Notes under the pieces: model-generated
The model's database searches: none
What the model was told of the DNA's origin: nothing
What the model saw: only the letters and a program-made list of their open reading frames with translations
In this document: positions 22,803-35,580 of the stretch, piece by piece
Layout: each line of letters starts with the position of its first letter
How positions within the stretch are numbered: the stretch's first letter is position 1
DNA from: Maylandia zebra
Lineage: Eukaryota > Chordata > Actinopteri > Cichliformes > Cichlidae
Assembly: GCF_041146795.1 (NCBI RefSeq)
Contig: NC_135185.1
Coordinates: forward strand, 9,627,029 to 9,691,028
DNA: 64,000 bases
Reading direction: 5' to 3'
Translations under genes and position numbers: made by a program

Positions 22803-25800
22803 CTAGGTGATGGAGCTGATAAAAGGGGCCCAGAGCAATTGATCTGATGTGGTGGCAGAGGCTGTGTCAAGACTAATGTAATCTAATAGATAATTTCTAT
22901 ATTGGTTAGAATTAAGATTATTTTTATTTTTCCAGTTCATGAGGACTGTTTTCTTGGCTATGCATAGGGCAGTGAAGATCATATGGGCTATATTCTTTTC
23001 TGAAGTGACATTATCTAAGCTGCCCAACAAACACACTAAGGGGGAAGTTGGAATGTTACATTTCAGACATTTTGATAAGTCTTCACATATCTCGCGCCAA
23101 AACTTTTGCACTGGTGGACAGAACCAAAGAGCGTGGATGTAATTGTCTGGTGTATTGCCTTGACAGTGTGAGCAGTTGTTGGAAGATGTAAAGCCCATCT
23201 TAAACATCCGATGACCTGTATAGTGCACTCTATGAAGTATTTTGTATTGTATTAATTGCAGACTGGGATTTTTAATTAATTTAAAAGTTTTTAAGCAAAT
23301 CTGAGACCAGAAGTTTTGGTCTAGGTTGACTGATAAATCTGCTTCCCACTTTGCAGTAGGAAGGGATATTGATTCATCTAATTTAGAAAGTGTTCTGTAT
23401 ATTTTAGATAATAATTTGGGGGATTTAAGAGTAAGAAAATGTGCCGCACTTAGTGGTGTTTGTAATTCCACTTGACTGAGGTTAAATTTCTTTTTTACTA
23501 TGGATTTAATTTGTTGATATTCTAAAAACCTTGTCTTGTTGATCCCATATTGTTCAACTAGTCTGTCAAATGGAATAAATTCTGTTCCCTCTAATATATG
23601 TTCTAAGTATTTAATTCCTTTACAACTCCATTCTGGGAAATTAATCATATTATTGTTTTGTAATATGTCAGGGTTATTCCAGATAGGTGTACGTTTGCAT
23701 GGGATTAATGAAGACTCCGTTATTTTTAGAAACTCCCACCATGCTGTTAGAGAAAAGCTGATGTTGATACTTTTAAAGCATTCATGTCTTTTGATGTTTG
23801 AGCTAATAAATGGTAGGTCTGAAATCTCTAGATCCTTGCATAGTGCCTGTTCAACATCTAGCCAGGGCTCAACTAAGAAGGTATGTTTTAACCATTCTGA
23901 GATGAACTGAAGCCTGTTGGCTAAGAAGTATTGGTGAAAATTAGGCAGATCTAATCCTCCTCTATCCTTGGTTCTTTGTAGCGTTTTTAAGCTAATACGC
24001 GGGGGTTTATCTTTCCAAAGGAATTTGGAAATATATGAATCCAGAGATCTGAACCAATCTTGTGATGGTTTGTTAGGGATCATCAAAAATAAGTAATTTA
24101 TTTTTGGCAAGATCATCATTTTTATAGTGGCGACCCTTCCCATGAGTGATATGGGTAAAGATTTCCATCTAGTCAGATCGCCTTCTACTTTCTTTAGAAG
24201 TGGGATGTGGTTTAGTTTAGTTAAGTCTGAAAGCTTAGGAGAGACATTAATACCTAAATATTTAATATTTCCGGATTGCAGTGGGGCAGAGGAAGAATTA
24301 TGGAAGGAGCAGTTAATGGGGAGAACTGTAGATTTTGGCCAGTTAATTGAATAATCTGAAACTCTTGAAAACCAGTTTATTAAAGTAATTACCTCAGAGA
24401 GGTTGGTTTGTGTGTTTTGCAGAAAAAGCAACACATCATCCGCATAGAGACTGATTTTATGTTCTATGTTCTTACATTTTATGCCCTTAATTGTTGTAGC
24501 CTGTCTAAATGCTGCTGCTAGAGGTTCGATAAAAATTGCAAAAAGTGAGGGGGAGAGTGGGCATCCCTGTCTGGTGCCCCTCAGGAGACAGAAGCTGGAG
24601 GATGTCTGGTCATTTGTTCTGATACGAGCCGTTGGGGAATTGTATAATATTCTTATCCAGTTTATGAAAGAGTTTCCAAAACCAAATTTGTGTAAAGTTG
24701 CGAATAAAAATTTCCAATTAACTCTGTCAAATGCTTTTTCTGCATCTAGAGATAATATTATGGCTTCGATGTTTTTATCGTATGAGTAGTCTATTAAATT
24801 AAGTAATCTACGAGTGTTTGTTGAGGAGTGCCGACCTTTTATGAAACCAGTTTGGTCAGGATGAATTAAGAGGGGGGTCATTTTCTCTAATCTCTTTGAG
24901 AGAGCTTTGCAGATTATTTTAAGGTCTACATTTAAAAGAGAAATTGGACGATAGCTTGAGGGAAATAAAGGGTCTTTGCCTGGTTTTAGCAGGAGACTAA
25001 TGTTGGCAGAATTCATATTTGGTGGTAGTCTGCCCTTTTCCTCGATTTCCTGCAACATGCTGTGGAATACTGGTGCCAAAATTGTCCAGAATTCTTTGTA
25101 GAATTCTGCAGGGAAGCCGTCTGGACCTGGAGCCTTATTATTGGGCATACTTATCAGGGCTTCCTGGAGTTCACTTGGCGTCAGTGGCGAATCCAATTCC
25201 ATTGCTTGACTGTCTAGTAATTTTGGAAGAGTTACGTTGTCAAGAAACAGATCAATTTCATTTTTAGATGGGTTTATTTGTGGTGAGTATAAAGTTTCAT
25301 AGAAATCCCTAAAAATGTTGTTTATTCTTCCAGGATCATATATTGTGTTCCCCGATAAATCTTTAGCAGCACATATAGTTGTTTTTTCTTTATTTATTTT
25401 TAGCTGGTTAGCTAGAAATCGACCTGATTTGTTACTGTGTTCAAAATTCTGCAAGCGAAGTCTTTGTATAAGGAATTGTGTTTTTTTATTAATAATTTCA
25501 TTTAATTCTAGTTTTGTTTTGCATATTTTGTTCAATGTTTCCTGATCTTGGTCGCACGCGTAGGCTTCTTCTAGTGATTTGATGTTTTTTTCTAATTCCT
25601 GAATATTTTTGTTTTCTTCTTTCTTTTTGTGTGATGAGAAAGAAATTATTTTACCTCTCATCACAGCTTTCCCTGCTTCCCATAGAACAGAAGCAGATAT
25701 TCCGGGAGTGTCATTAAAGTCTAAATATGAAGTCCATTCCTTTTTAAAGTATTTAATAAAGTCTTCATCTTTAAGTAGTGATATATTAAATCTCCAGTTT

Positions 25801-26534
25801 TTACTTGGCGTAGTATTATTCTTGTGCATTAGTGTTAAAGATACAGGAGCATGATCGCTGACAGCTATAGGATGAATCTCAGTGTCTGAAATGTCACACA
25901 GCAGTGAGCTGCTGACCAAAAAATAATCCAGACGAGAGTAAGAGTGATGAACATGCGAGAAAAAAGTATATTCCTTACTGGTGGGGTGAAGAGAGCGCCA
26001 TGCATCGCAAAGACCAAAGTCGTTCATATACTGTTTGATTATATTTGTGGACTGCCAATTACGCTGAGTTCCTGTTGTGTTGAGCCTATCCATTTCTTCA
26101 TTTAGTCCAAGGTTGAGGTCACCGCCAAGAATGAGTGTGCAATCAAGGTGTTCAGAGAGTGCACTAAAAAAACCGTGGAAGAATGAGGGTTCATCAACAT
26201 TTGGACCATATATACTAACAATACATAGTTTTTGGTTCAATATTGATAGTTTAATAATTAGAAATCTACCCTCTGGATCTATAACTGTATCGAGTACTGT
26301 AAAATTAACATTTTTATGTATTAAAATTGCTACTCCCCGTTGTCTAGAATTATAACCGGCTGCAAACACGTTAGGAAACTCAGGTGTTTTAAGTTCGTTT
26401 AAACCTGTGACAGGTTTGTGAGTTTCTTGTAATAAAACAACATCTGCCTGTAGTTTTTTAAGCTGGTTAAATATTTTTAACCTCTTTCCTCTGGTGCCAG
26501 CTCCATTTACATTCCATGTGACAAACCTCAGCAT
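22803..26534 (-). CDS. L1 ORF2: endonuclease plus reverse transcriptase, uninterrupted
   Basis: 1243 codons, about the usual length for L1 ORF2 proteins (1200-1300), without a stop or frameshift. It nicks target DNA and copies the element RNA. Residues 1-230 are the AP-like endonuclease: [39 protein letters not shown] and VSDHAPVSL, carrying the expected Asn, Glu, Asp, Asp and His. The RT spans roughly 450-750: [65 protein letters not shown] and the catalytic [11 protein letters not shown]. The C-terminal Cys/His knuckle reads CSHCQ, HALWFC. All key residues are present, so activity is possible but unproven. Confidence 0.93.
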   Translation of the reverse strand: MLRFVTWNVNGAGTRGKRLKIFNQLKKLQADVVLLQETHKPVTGLNELKTPEFPNVFAAGYNSRQRGVAILIHKNVNFTVLDTVIDPEGRFLIIKLSILNQKLCIVSIYGPNVDEPSFFHGFFSALSEHLDCTLILGGDLNLGLNEEMDRLNTTGTQRNWQSTNIIKQYMNDFGLCDAWRSLHPTSKEYTFFSHVHHSYSRLDYFLVSSSLLCDISDTEIHPIAVSDHAPVSLTLMHKNNTTPSKNWRFNISLLKDEDFIKYFKKEWTSYLDFNDTPGISASVLWEAGKAVMRGKIISFSSHKKKEENKNIQELEKNIKSLEEAYACDQDQETLNKICKTKLELNEIINKKTQFLIQRLRLQNFEHSNKSGRFLANQLKINKEKTTICAAKDLSGNTIYDPGRINNIFRDFYETLYSPQINPSKNEIDLFLDNVTLPKLLDSQAMELDSPLTPSELQEALISMPNNKAPGPDGFPAEFYKEFWTILAPVFHSMLQEIEEKGRLPPNMNSANISLLLKPGKDPLFPSSYRPISLLNVDLKIICKALSKRLEKMTPLLIHPDQTGFIKGRHSSTNTRRLLNLIDYSYDKNIEAIILSLDAEKAFDRVNWKFLFATLHKFGFGNSFINWIRILYNSPTARIRTNDQTSSSFCLLRGTRQGCPLSPSLFAIFIEPLAAAFRQATTIKGIKCKNIEHKISLYADDVLLFLQNTQTNLSEVITLINWFSRVSDYSINWPKSTVLPINCSFHNSSSAPLQSGNIKYLGINVSPKLSDLTKLNHIPLLKKVEGDLTRWKSLPISLMGRVATIKMMILPKINYLFLMIPNKPSQDWFRSLDSYISKFLWKDKPPRISLKTLQRTKDRGGLDLPNFHQYFLANRLQFISEWLKHTFLVEPWLDVEQALCKDLEISDLPFISSNIKRHECFKSINISFSLTAWWEFLKITESSLIPCKRTPIWNNPDILQNNNMINFPEWSCKGIKYLEHILEGTEFIPFDRLVEQYGINKTRFLEYQQIKSIVKKKFNLSQVELQTPLSAAHFLTLKSPKLLSKIYRTLSKLDESISLPTAKWEADLSVNLDQNFWSQICLKTFKLIKNPSLQLIQYKILHRVHYTGHRMFKMGFTSSNNCSHCQGNTPDNYIHALWFCPPVQKFWREICEDLSKCLKCNIPTSPLVCLLGSLDNVTSEKNIAHMIFTALCIAKKTVLMNWKNKNNLNSNQYRNYLLDYISLDTASATTSDQLLWAPFISSIT

Positions 26535-27074
26535 GCCCTTAATTGTGCGTGTATGTTTAATGATGTATGCTGGGTGTTTCGTTTAGACAGGTGGAGAGAA
26601 TATGGAAACATCCCTTGTTTGTAAATAGAAAGAGAAAAAGAAGTGTGGTGAGAGACTCCATAAGTCTGACTATGTGTGTGAATATTCACTAATATGAACA
26701 AGCGTGGCTTGCTTATGTGTCCTGCAAGTCTGTGCGTGCTGTGAGGCTGTTGTGAATGTGCTGCCGTTGAGCTGATGTGTTTGCGTGATCGTGTTGTGAA
26801 AATATGGAGAAATAGAGGGTGTTGTTTGTAGGTGAGTGGGGAAGTAGGTGACCACAGCAGTGAAAGACAAGAGAAAGAAAGAAACCACATGAACTGTGAG
26901 CGACAACAAAAAAAAGGAAACGAAACGGAAACATTCCAATTAAAGCAATGACGGAGGGTGACGGTATTATATCTGCTATGACATCCTACTGATATTACTA
27001 GGTTAAACACATTTTAAAGGGGAAAGTGTGAATGAATAAGAAAAGAGTGTAGCGGGTTCTTATCTGGAGTGCAG

Positions 27075-28088
27075 TCAGTATAACCACGGTGTGGTGCCGG
27101 GGTCGCGGTACAGCTGTCCGTCCACGTAGAGCCGGTCCACAGCGATGACAGCACGGGAGCCTTTCTGGATAAAGCTACGTCGAACTGGGAACAGGACCTT
27201 GCGTCGTTCCAGGATCTCTTTGGGGAACTGGTCGTTCACGCTGAAGTCCGTTCCTTTCAGCTCTCTGCCGCGACTCTTCACCTGTTCCTTCTGTTTGAAT
27301 TGGCTGAATTTGGCCACAATAGGCCGTGGTCTCCCGGTCCGCGACCGCGCGCCCCCCAAGCGATGTACTCTATCGAAGTCGATGTTCTTTACGGTGTCCT
27401 CCGGCAGCTTCAGGTGGATTTTAATGAAGCTTTTCACCGTTGCCTCTGCGTCCTCTCCGGCAGTTTCTGGAATACCAGAAAACACAAGATTATCTCTCAT
27501 GCTACGGGCTTGTAAATCGATAACGGACTCTTTTATTTTTTTATTTTCAATGTTTAGCTGGGTCACGTTATCGGTGAGAGATTTAACCGACTCCCGTAGC
27601 GTGGCATTTTCAGCGGCAAGCGTTTCCACCTGCCGCTGGCTGAATTCCAGGGATTCTCTCAGAGATTTAAATTCCCGGTGTAAAATCTCCACCAGGGACA
27701 GCCTCGCATCGAAACTGGACAATCGCTTGTCGATGGACTCCAGGATTTCTGCGATGTCTTTGCCGGCAGGCGATGTTGTACCGGGGGAGTCTGCCTGGCG
27801 ACTTCTCTTCGATGACGGCGTCTCGATTTTGGCCGGGGAAGATGCACTCTGGGCCTTATGCATTACTAAATCTTGAAAACAGCGGTCGATGTAATCTTGG
27901 AGAGCGTCTAAACTCTCCCCGTTGTCCTCCAGGGTGTTAGAGATGATAAAACAGATGTTGTTAGTTATATGACAATTGATTAGTATATTTGGAAAATATT
28001 TGGAAATACTGAAGCTTGGAAAACCTTTGTTAAACTCTATGCTACCATTTGCTTTTTCTCCGCCAAAATCTCCGGCGTCTGACGTCAC
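27075..28088 (-). CDS. L1 ORF1: RNA-binding coiled-coil protein
   Basis: 337 codons, the normal size for L1 ORF1p, which coats the element RNA. A Ser/Lys-rich segment comes near residues 78-105. A heptad-rich coiled coil follows at about 110-190 (LSLVEILHREFKSL, LAAENATLRESV, LNIENKKIKESVIDL). Then come the RRM-like part (RDNLVFSGIPE) and the basic C-terminal domain (DFDRVHRLGG, RPRPIVAKF, RRKVLFPVRR). Residues 24-52 are AT-rich and hydrophobic (FPNILINCHITNNICFIISN), unlike the rest, and may be a small in-frame insertion. The frame is open throughout. Confidence 0.88.
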   Translation of the reverse strand: MTSDAGDFGGEKANGSIEFNKGFPSFSISKYFPNILINCHITNNICFIISNTLEDNGESLDALQDYIDRCFQDLVMHKAQSASSPAKIETPSSKRSRQADSPGTTSPAGKDIAEILESIDKRLSSFDARLSLVEILHREFKSLRESLEFSQRQVETLAAENATLRESVKSLTDNVTQLNIENKKIKESVIDLQARSMRDNLVFSGIPETAGEDAEATVKSFIKIHLKLPEDTVKNIDFDRVHRLGGARSRTGRPRPIVAKFSQFKQKEQVKSRGRELKGTDFSVNDQFPKEILERRKVLFPVRRSFIQKGSRAVIAVDRLYVDGQLYRDPGTTPWLY

Positions 28089-28737
28089 CTACAACATCAC
28101 TTCCGTCACTTACCTCTCCTTCCGTCACTTACCTCTCCGACATCTTCAGTCTCCGTTTCCCCATTTTCTAAATAAGAGAATTAAAGAATAAATGACTTCA
28201 AATAAAAATGTGTGCGTGCAGAATTATGGTAACCACTGCTATCAGTGAGTGAATTAGAGTTCAAACGTGCAGGACGGTGGAGAGAGTCTGTGACATGTGA
28301 CAGCTTTGAGAGGAGGCACTCAGCGTTTGGTCCACGATGGAGTCAACAGGACTCACCTACGCCCTGATTCACCTACATCTCTCCAGTCTGATCAGTGCCT
28401 AAATATCATTTCCAGCAGAATCCGGCGACGGGGATTTCTGATGAGCACAGGCACGGCGAGGAGGCTCACGCTCGGCGTCTGCTGCTCGTTATCCTGTGAG
28501 GGTGTTAGACACCTGCTTCCTGTCTGTGGTCATTATTTCCAGCAGCGCCCATAACGAGCTCCTTAAAAGGAGACGAGCTTCCTGTCAGAATCTGTTTTCA
28601 CCTTTATCTTTGTGCTTCATGACCCACCAAACACACACAGACACAAACACATAACTCAGGTAAGCTCAGTGTGAGCACATCAGGAACCCTCATCATGACT
28701 CATTTAATTTTCTGCCTAAGTTTGATCAATAATATAA

Positions 28738-28982
28738 ATCGGCGCTCACAAACCTTTTTTGCGCCACAGACCGGTTTATGTCCGACAATATTTTCACAGA
28801 CCGGCCTTTAAAGGTTCACGGATGAATACAACCAAATAAAACCAGTATTATTCATAACACACGGGAACAGACCCAGAGAAACAGAGTTAACGTTAAAAAA
28901 CCGATAAAACCCTGAAAAACATACATTTCACACCCGAGCCTCAACTCTCACAGACGGTGACCCGGGGGTTGGGGGCCGCTGA
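28738..28982 (-). repeat. Dispersed fish repeat, probable non-autonomous DNA transposon remnant
   Basis: The edges read GCGCCACAGACCGGTTTATG and GACCCGGGGGTTGGGGGCCGC, a pattern recalled from many fish genomes. There is no open frame and no clear terminal repeat. Orientation is arbitrary. Confidence 0.45.
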
Positions 28983-29973
28983 TATAAAATATAGATTCTA
29001 TTAATATGAAGGTTTGTTGAAACACCAGCCGCACACTGGAGGGCGGGAAGTTTCAGCAACAGCGAGCTGATCGGGAAAGGAGACAGGTGGGACTGAAGGT
29101 GGGCGGAGCAGGTCCTCTGTGGTAAAATGACCTGAAACACCTTTGATGCCACCGTCCTCTAGCAGCACGTGGACGCTGTGGTCCTCAGTAACTCTGGGAC
29201 GTCCTGCAGGAATCATCCCTGGGACACGTTTGACGATCTGAGGTGCTTCAGCGTCACGCAGGAAACGTCTGTGCTCACATCGCCCACAGTTTGTGTTAGT
29301 GGCCTTCACCGTGGATAAGGACGCCTCGTTAACCTGTCAGTGTGGAGGAAGCTCAGACAGGTGTGTGTGTCTCTATTTATGAACGCGTTTTCTGTTTTTC
29401 ATGATGATTTATTTTCTTGTTATTCCAGAGAGAACATTTCTCACGTCCTATAAAGCTTCTCTGTTTGGCACGAATGAACAGTCCTGCACGTATGCACACA
29501 CACACGCACGCTCTGTAATGAGGACGCTGGCCCTCTGCAGCAGCACCGTGACTAACAGTCTTTGAAACGGGACACTAACAAGCTAACGGCGTCCTCGGCA
29601 CTGAACCACAGCTGGATTGATCTGGTGAGGGGTGTACATGCTTCAGTGTGTGTGTGTGTGCGCGTGTGTGTGGGGGGGGGGGCTCAGACCCTCCACAGTA
29701 AGCTGTATATAAGTATGAAAGACCACCATTCATCTGCACAGGGCGAAGCGTCAACCAAGAAGCACGAGTGAGGATCTATTCTTTCTATTCAAACTTTATT
29801 GTGTTGACAGGAAGCAGAAATCTGAGCGGCTGGGACAGAGTCGCCTGGAGCTCTGCTCAGTTTCTGGTTGGTTTCTCTCCCCGAGTGACGCGAGCAGCTC
29901 CGAGGAGACACAGCGACACCTGAGCAGCAGGTAAGAAGTGCCAAACTGGCACTGAAATAAGACATAATGTGGA

Positions 29974-30392
29974 TTGCACAACACTGGTCACTACATTCTT
30001 CATTTCCAGTTAATACTTGTACAGCTGCTGTTATTGTGTATATATTTATTTATATTTCTTCATACATTCTTATATAGTTCTATATTGTGTATTTTGTTGT
30101 ACAGTTATTTAATTTTCAACTTTAATTTATATATTTTATCTTATTCTTTCCCAGTTAAATTTACCCTTCATTCTAATTTGTGTTGTACAGTTATTTCATT
30201 TTTAACCTTAATTTATATTTTATTCCTTCCTAGTAAAATTTACCCTTTTTAATTTTTCATATTTATTTCCTATCTTATTCATAGCCTTTTCCTTTTTTGT
30301 TTTCTTTAGGTCACGAGCAGTTGTCCAAGCATTTCACTGCATATCGTACTGTGTATGACTGTGTACGTGACAAATAAAATTTGAATTTGAGA
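29974..30392 (+). mobile_element. AT-rich LINE-type 3' end with an internal tandem duplication
   Basis: The end reads GCATTTCACTGCATATCGTA, then GTGTATGACTGTGTACGTGA and CAAATAAAATTTGAATTTGA, a 3' tail seen on fish non-LTR elements. Upstream, about 80 bases starting TTGTACAGTTATTT occur twice (30102-30171 and 30183-30249, imperfect). No coding part remains. Confidence 0.6.
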
Positions 30393-30801
30393 TCAGGTTA
30401 GTCCCTCACAGTGCGCCAAATTCAGTCCGGCATCAGATCAGGGTGAAACTGGCGGAGGCGTGACGGCACACATCGGCTCCAATCAGAATACGTCTTCATG
30501 ATTGCTGAACTAACTTGATTGGAGTATAAAAAGCGTCCGTGTCCGCCTGCACAGGCGAATAAGTCAAATAAGCTACATTTAAAAAACACCACAGTGGTGA
30601 CATCACTCGACTTCCTGTGAAAAGAGTAATGGATTACATGAGCCCAGTTTGAGTATAACGTGACGGCGCCGCCTCCTTCATCACCGCTGTTTACATCCAA
30701 GAACATTCGTCTGAATCATCGTTAATGTTTGTTTTGTCATTGTGACGCCTGTCATCACGCCCGAACAATCAAACGCTTTTAACTGTATGTGATTTAATCA
30801 C

Positions 30802-30846
<45 letters not shown>
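30802..30846. repeat. (ATT)n microsatellite
   Basis: About 15 uninterrupted ATT units, followed by an interrupted TATCATTATTA. Confidence 0.95.
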
Positions 30847-31418
30847 CATTATTATATGTGCTGAAGAGACTGAGGAAATAATATTTCATGAAAGCTGCGG
30901 AAGCGTTGCCACGGTGATAAAAAAATGACACCTGCGGTCTATGAAAAAGTCACGAAGCTGTCGTCGTTATGAAAACAATGCCAGCGAATCCTGCAATATT
31001 ACAATAATGAAAAAAAAAATCAATGTTAAGAACGTGCCCATGTCAGCCCGCTGCAGAGAGACGACAGCCATGCCAAACAGGTGTCTCCGGGGTTAAAGGT
31101 CAGCTCAGCCCGATTAACTTCCAGGCACCAAAAGCTCCTCGTTAGGGCTCAAACTCGCTGTTTCACGGTCGCCTGAGAAATAACGAGCCAGAGGCGAGCG
31201 GTGACCTCGGGGTCAGGGCGCCGTGGTTTACAGCCGCTCTGTCAGCCTCAGATTGAAACACGTGACGCGCACACCTGAAGCCAGACTTTGGTCCTCAATG
31301 CAGAATAAAAATGTTTAGGAATTACATCAGTGACCATCATTCTCCGGAGGAGGCGCTGCAACGTGAAATCACAACGAGCTTCATGAAACTGAAAATTCTT
31401 CTTCTGTTTGTTTTTAGG

Positions 31419-32303
31419 ATGTCTCAGCTTCCTGTTTTTCCCCGCACGTGCGTCCCGCTGCTTTGCATTCTGGGTATGATCTTGCTGACGTCTGGCTTCC
31501 CTCAGCCTCGCCTTCCTCTCAGGTGGGTACGCTCCGAACCAATGAATGAGCCAGACACTCTGCCGGACATTGGAAAGAGGATTTCACCTCCTACGGAGGC
31601 CTGAGGGTGCCGTGTGAATGATGTTTACATGACGTTGTGATGTCACTGTGATCTCGTCCAATCGCAGAAGTTTGGAAGATTCGGAGGAACACAAACGAGT
31701 CGACTGGGACGTCCTCTACCCTTCCATCTCTCTCCGTGATTGGAGCATCCAAATGATGTCAGCGCCCGGCCTTAGAGCAGCAGCCAACAGCAAAGCAGGA
31801 CTGATGAGGGAGGGGTGGCTATTTGCTCCAGAGGGGGCGGAGACAAGGTACAGCTGGGCAAAACTGATAAATTCATAATGAAACATCATAGACTGTATAT
31901 GAAAGAAGGACAATGATGAAAAACATTAAACCTGCATTCTTTCTAGCGTCCAGCAGGGGGAGACTCTTCTATCTGTACAAAGCAGTCTGATTGGATAGAA
32001 AAATAAAGACTGGTTTATTATTATTATTGTTGTTATTATTATGAAATTAACAAACAGTCAAACTTAAACGGGGAAAAATTGACTCTCTCATTTAAACAGT
32101 GGTGCACTGTGTTGTTTTCTGTCTGTAGTGTGGAGGGGGCGTGGCCTGCAGAATGGTCGTCTCCGGGAGCCGGGATGGCGAAGAGGAACCTGGTGGTGGC
32201 CGACGACGCGGCTTTCAGGGAGAAGAGCAAGCTGCTCACCTCCATGGAGAGGCAGAAGTGGCTCAATTCGTACATGCAGAAACTGCTGGTGGTGAATTCG
32301 TGA
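31419..32303 (+). CDS. pth2: Parathyroid hormone 2 precursor (tuberoinfundibular peptide of 39 residues, TIP39)
   Basis: Secreted neuropeptide precursor; the mature peptide is a ligand of the PTH2 receptor. Coding exons: 31419-31522, 31668-31847, 32129-32303, with matching phases. The start ATG lies two bases after a TTTTTAG acceptor, so a non-coding exon precedes it. Residues 1-26 are a signal peptide (VPLLCILGMILLTSGFP). A propeptide follows, then a dibasic KR site. The mature peptide starts NLVVADDAAFREKSKLL and ends WLNSYMQKLLVVNS, 38 residues after the KR. Human TIP39 has 39 residues and shares ADDAAFRE and WLNSYM. It is tail-to-tail with tedc1, the stop codons only about 340 bases apart. 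Confidence 0.95.
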
Positions 32304-32443
32304 CGTGTCTCCACGGTCGCCAGAAATTTACCCGACGACAGAAAACATCAGAAGCTGGAATCTGTTTAATTTCTAAAATGTTTAAATTTAAAGTGACTCT
32401 TTTGGCTCTGCTGAAAACAACTTTGTGTTTAATTTGATGAATG

Positions 32444-32449
32444 AATAAA
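32444..32449 (+). terminator. Polyadenylation signal of pth2
   Basis: AATAAA 141 bases after the pth2 stop, in AT-rich sequence. It lies between the two converging genes. Confidence 0.65.
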
Positions 32450-32644
32450 TATGCAAATGATGTTTTTGACGCCTGTAGTTTGACTTCACAACATTTCATG
32501 TATCGGACCAACATATCCAGTTATGACGGTGTGTGTTTATCAGTTATTAAATGCTCTGAGTGACTCGTATGCAGCAGCTGTTTCAGTCTCTGCAGAGACG
32601 ATAACGTCCTCACAGCTTCTGCTCCACCAGTTTAAACTGGACGC

Positions 32645-35547
32645 TCACGGTGGAATCAGCACCAGCTCTTCCAGCCTGCCGATCGTCTCCTGCAGCTTCG
32701 TCCTGTTGGTCAGCCTCTGCTCGTCCCTCCTCTTCATCAGCACGGCCTCTGCATGAAGAAGCAGCGCCACGGCCTCGGACGCCGGGAGCTCGTTTGGAGG
32801 CTCCGCCTGCCCACCGGGGCCTCTGGCCGGGCGCCTCCTCGGCTCCTCCAGCTGAGGCCTCACTCGGCAGACTTGTGAGAGGGAGGGCATGGATGGGAAG
32901 GAGGAGAGAACAGGAGGGAGGGACAAGGAGACGCCAAACCTCTCTCCTCCTTCTCTGTCCTTACCATCTCCTCCTTGTCTCCTCTGTCCTCCCTGCAGGA
33001 GCACAAATATCAGTATAAACACCATAAACGTCCATGTAAGTAGCCTGATTAGAAAACACTGCACATATTTTCACTGCAGATGACACCCAGCTCTATCGGT
33101 CCATGAAGCCAGATAACACACACCAATGAGTTAAACTGCAGGAATGTCTTAAAGACATAAAGACCTGGATGGCCGCTAACTTTCTGCTTCTTAATTCAGA
33201 TAAAACTGAGGTTATTGTACTCGGCCCTGAAAATCTTAGAAATATAGTATCTAAGCAGATTCTTCCTCTGGATGGCATTACCTTGGCCTCCAGTAACGCT
33301 GTGAGGAACCTTGGAGTCATTGTTGACCAGGACATGTCATTCAACGCACATATTAAACACATATGTAAGACTGCTTTCTTGCAAGACTGATAGAGAAAAA
33401 CTAGTTCATGCTACTTCCTGTTAAAAAGGAATTCTTCCTCCCCACTGCTGCTCACAGCGGGTCGTGTGATTGTTGGGCCGCTGCATACTGAGTCCGTACC
33501 CTTCAGCTGTGCTTTGGTGCTTCATAAATAAAACTCAAACTAAAAATTGAAATGGAGTTAGGCTCCGTTATGTTGGATGTCGTCAAGGCGACTGCCTGCA
33601 ATCTGAGTAAAGCACAGAACAACAAAGAATCATGGGAAATGCTCGAAGCCCGCACAGCATCGATTTGAGTTTAAACATCTATGGAACATCACGGTTCGGT
33701 CTGCAGGTTTTCCATGCATCAGCATCACTCTGAAACTGACGCAGTCAATGTGGGGTGGGACAGATCCACTGTGACAAAGGGGCAAATTTCCACCTAACCG
33801 AGACGTTTTCAGTGCCTACATCTGACTGAACGCTTTCTAATGAGGAGAAATCTGTCCCATTTAGGACAAAAGTAAGGACCTGTGTTGGCTGACCTCTGCG
33901 TGCTGCTCACCTGAGCTGCAGGCAGTCCCAGCAGCACCGCCTCCAGCTTCTCCAGCCTGCTGTTTCCATGATAACACACTCTGGGGTTCTCATTGGTTAG
34001 ATGTTTGGGCCTCCCGGTGATGGGATCTTTCAGGTCCACAACGCTGTCCTACAGTCACACACACACACAGCATCACTTCCTCTAACATTGCTGTTTCAGC
34101 CACTCTGCTGTGAAGCTGATTACTTTTTTAAATTCATCATATTTTCATGGTGTGAGAACCACAAACGCACCATCCAAGTCCAGAAGACATCCTCCACCTG
34201 CTTCCACTTCAGGTACGCCTCCAGGAGGCTGCACAGCTGCTGCAGAGAAACGCAGTCCTGCAGCAGAAGGACACGCCTGTCAGCTCCTCCTGTTATAAAC
34301 TTATCAGTACTGTTCAATCAGCAGCTGGTAGCCCCGCCCTAAACCCTCCCTCCTCCTGCTCCCTTGTAACGCTAAAGGCAACGTCATCTCCAAATACGCA
34401 CAGACCATAAGCTAGTCTGAGCTCAGAGATCTGCTCACTTCCTCACAGACCTCACTGCTGGAAGCTGCCTCCATCTTTCATATACAGAGTTTGTGAAACA
34501 CTCAGACGTACCTCCTCGAGTGCAGCCGAGCTCTGCTCAGAGGACGGCGTCGGGGTGACGCTCGCAGAAAGAACCTGAACACACAGTTGGTTTAATTTGG
34601 TTTAGTGAACATGAAGTGGAGAATATCCGTGACAAAAGTGGAAATCCTGGCATGAGTGGAAACAGTAATGTGGATTTATGGTTCAGGCTCGCAGCAGCCC
34701 TGTGAGCTGGAGGTTAGCACGGCTCTGACTGGGAGCGTCAGTGCTGGGATGTATTTCTAAATTGGGAAGCTGTTTCGAGCTTGTTGTGTTCATAATATAA
34801 TATAGAACATTGTGTTTCACGTCATTGAGCTAAATGTGTCTGACTCAGTTTGTTTGAAAGTGGAACTGCTGTTTCTGATTATTCTAATGTCACGTGAATG
34901 AAAGGGTGAGGTTTCCTCACAGCGTGCAGAGCTTGGGTTTGCTCTCGTAGCATCGACAGCAGCATCCGTCTCTGATGTCTCAGGCAGCCAATGAGCCACT
35001 GGAGTCTCCTTAGGGAGGCGGAGTCTACATGGACGTCAGCAGGAAGGTGTGGCAGCACCTGACAGAGAGGGAGAACACAGGTAAGCACACATGGGGGAGG
35101 CTCACCTGCACGCTGCCGTGGTACTCACAGGTGTGCACGTGAGCAGCATCCTGTCCAGCTTTTGCACTCTCTTCATCACCACGCTCTCCAGCGCTCCGGT
35201 GGCGAGCAGCCAGCCGAGCGCCAGGAGGAGTTCCCGGCTGGAGGCTGCGCCTCCTCCTTCTCCCTCATACATCCAGTCAGCGTGAAAGCCGCTCTGCCAC
35301 AAGCCGGCGGCCACGAGCTTCCTGCGCTCTGAGGAAAAGCACCAATCAAACGTCACTTACAGTGTGCACGAGCAAAGTTAGGGCGAGATGAAGAAGTGCT
35401 GACCTGCTGTCGGCTCAGAGCTGTCACAGGAAACGATGCTGGTGGTCTGAAGGATGTCGGCGAGCAGCTGCCAAAACGGATCTTCCTGAAAATCCAGCGA
35501 GACGCTGAGTTAGTCCAATCAGGAAGAGGAGGAAGTGTGCACGATGT

Positions 35548-35580
<33 letters not shown>

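Larger units (their letters stand above)
20227..28154 (-). mobile_element. Full-length L1/Tx1-type LINE with both ORFs open
   Basis: Flanked by the 15-bp duplication GTTTCCCCATTTTCT (20212-20226 and 28155-28169). On the minus strand it has a short 5' UTR (28154-28089), with a 19-bp tandem duplication at 28100-28137. ORF1 is at 28088-27075, a 540-base spacer follows, then ORF2 at 26534-22803. An unusually long GC-rich 3' UTR (22802-20279) ends in a poly(A) tail, read as T-rich 20227-20278. The total is about 7.9 kb. Perfect duplications, a long tail and open frames suggest a young insertion. Confidence 0.92.
28170..31417. other. Intergenic stretch between the L1 and pth2
   Basis: No gene seen. 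It holds the repeats at 28738-28982, 29974-30392 and 30802-30846, and short GT/CA runs near 29647-29670. A non-coding first exon of pth2 may lie here, since pth2 starts just after a splice acceptor, but I cannot place it. Confidence 0.5.

Noticed and set aside
30422..30706. 94-codon minus-strand frame upstream of pth2
   Set aside because: No motif, no splice context and ordinary chance length.
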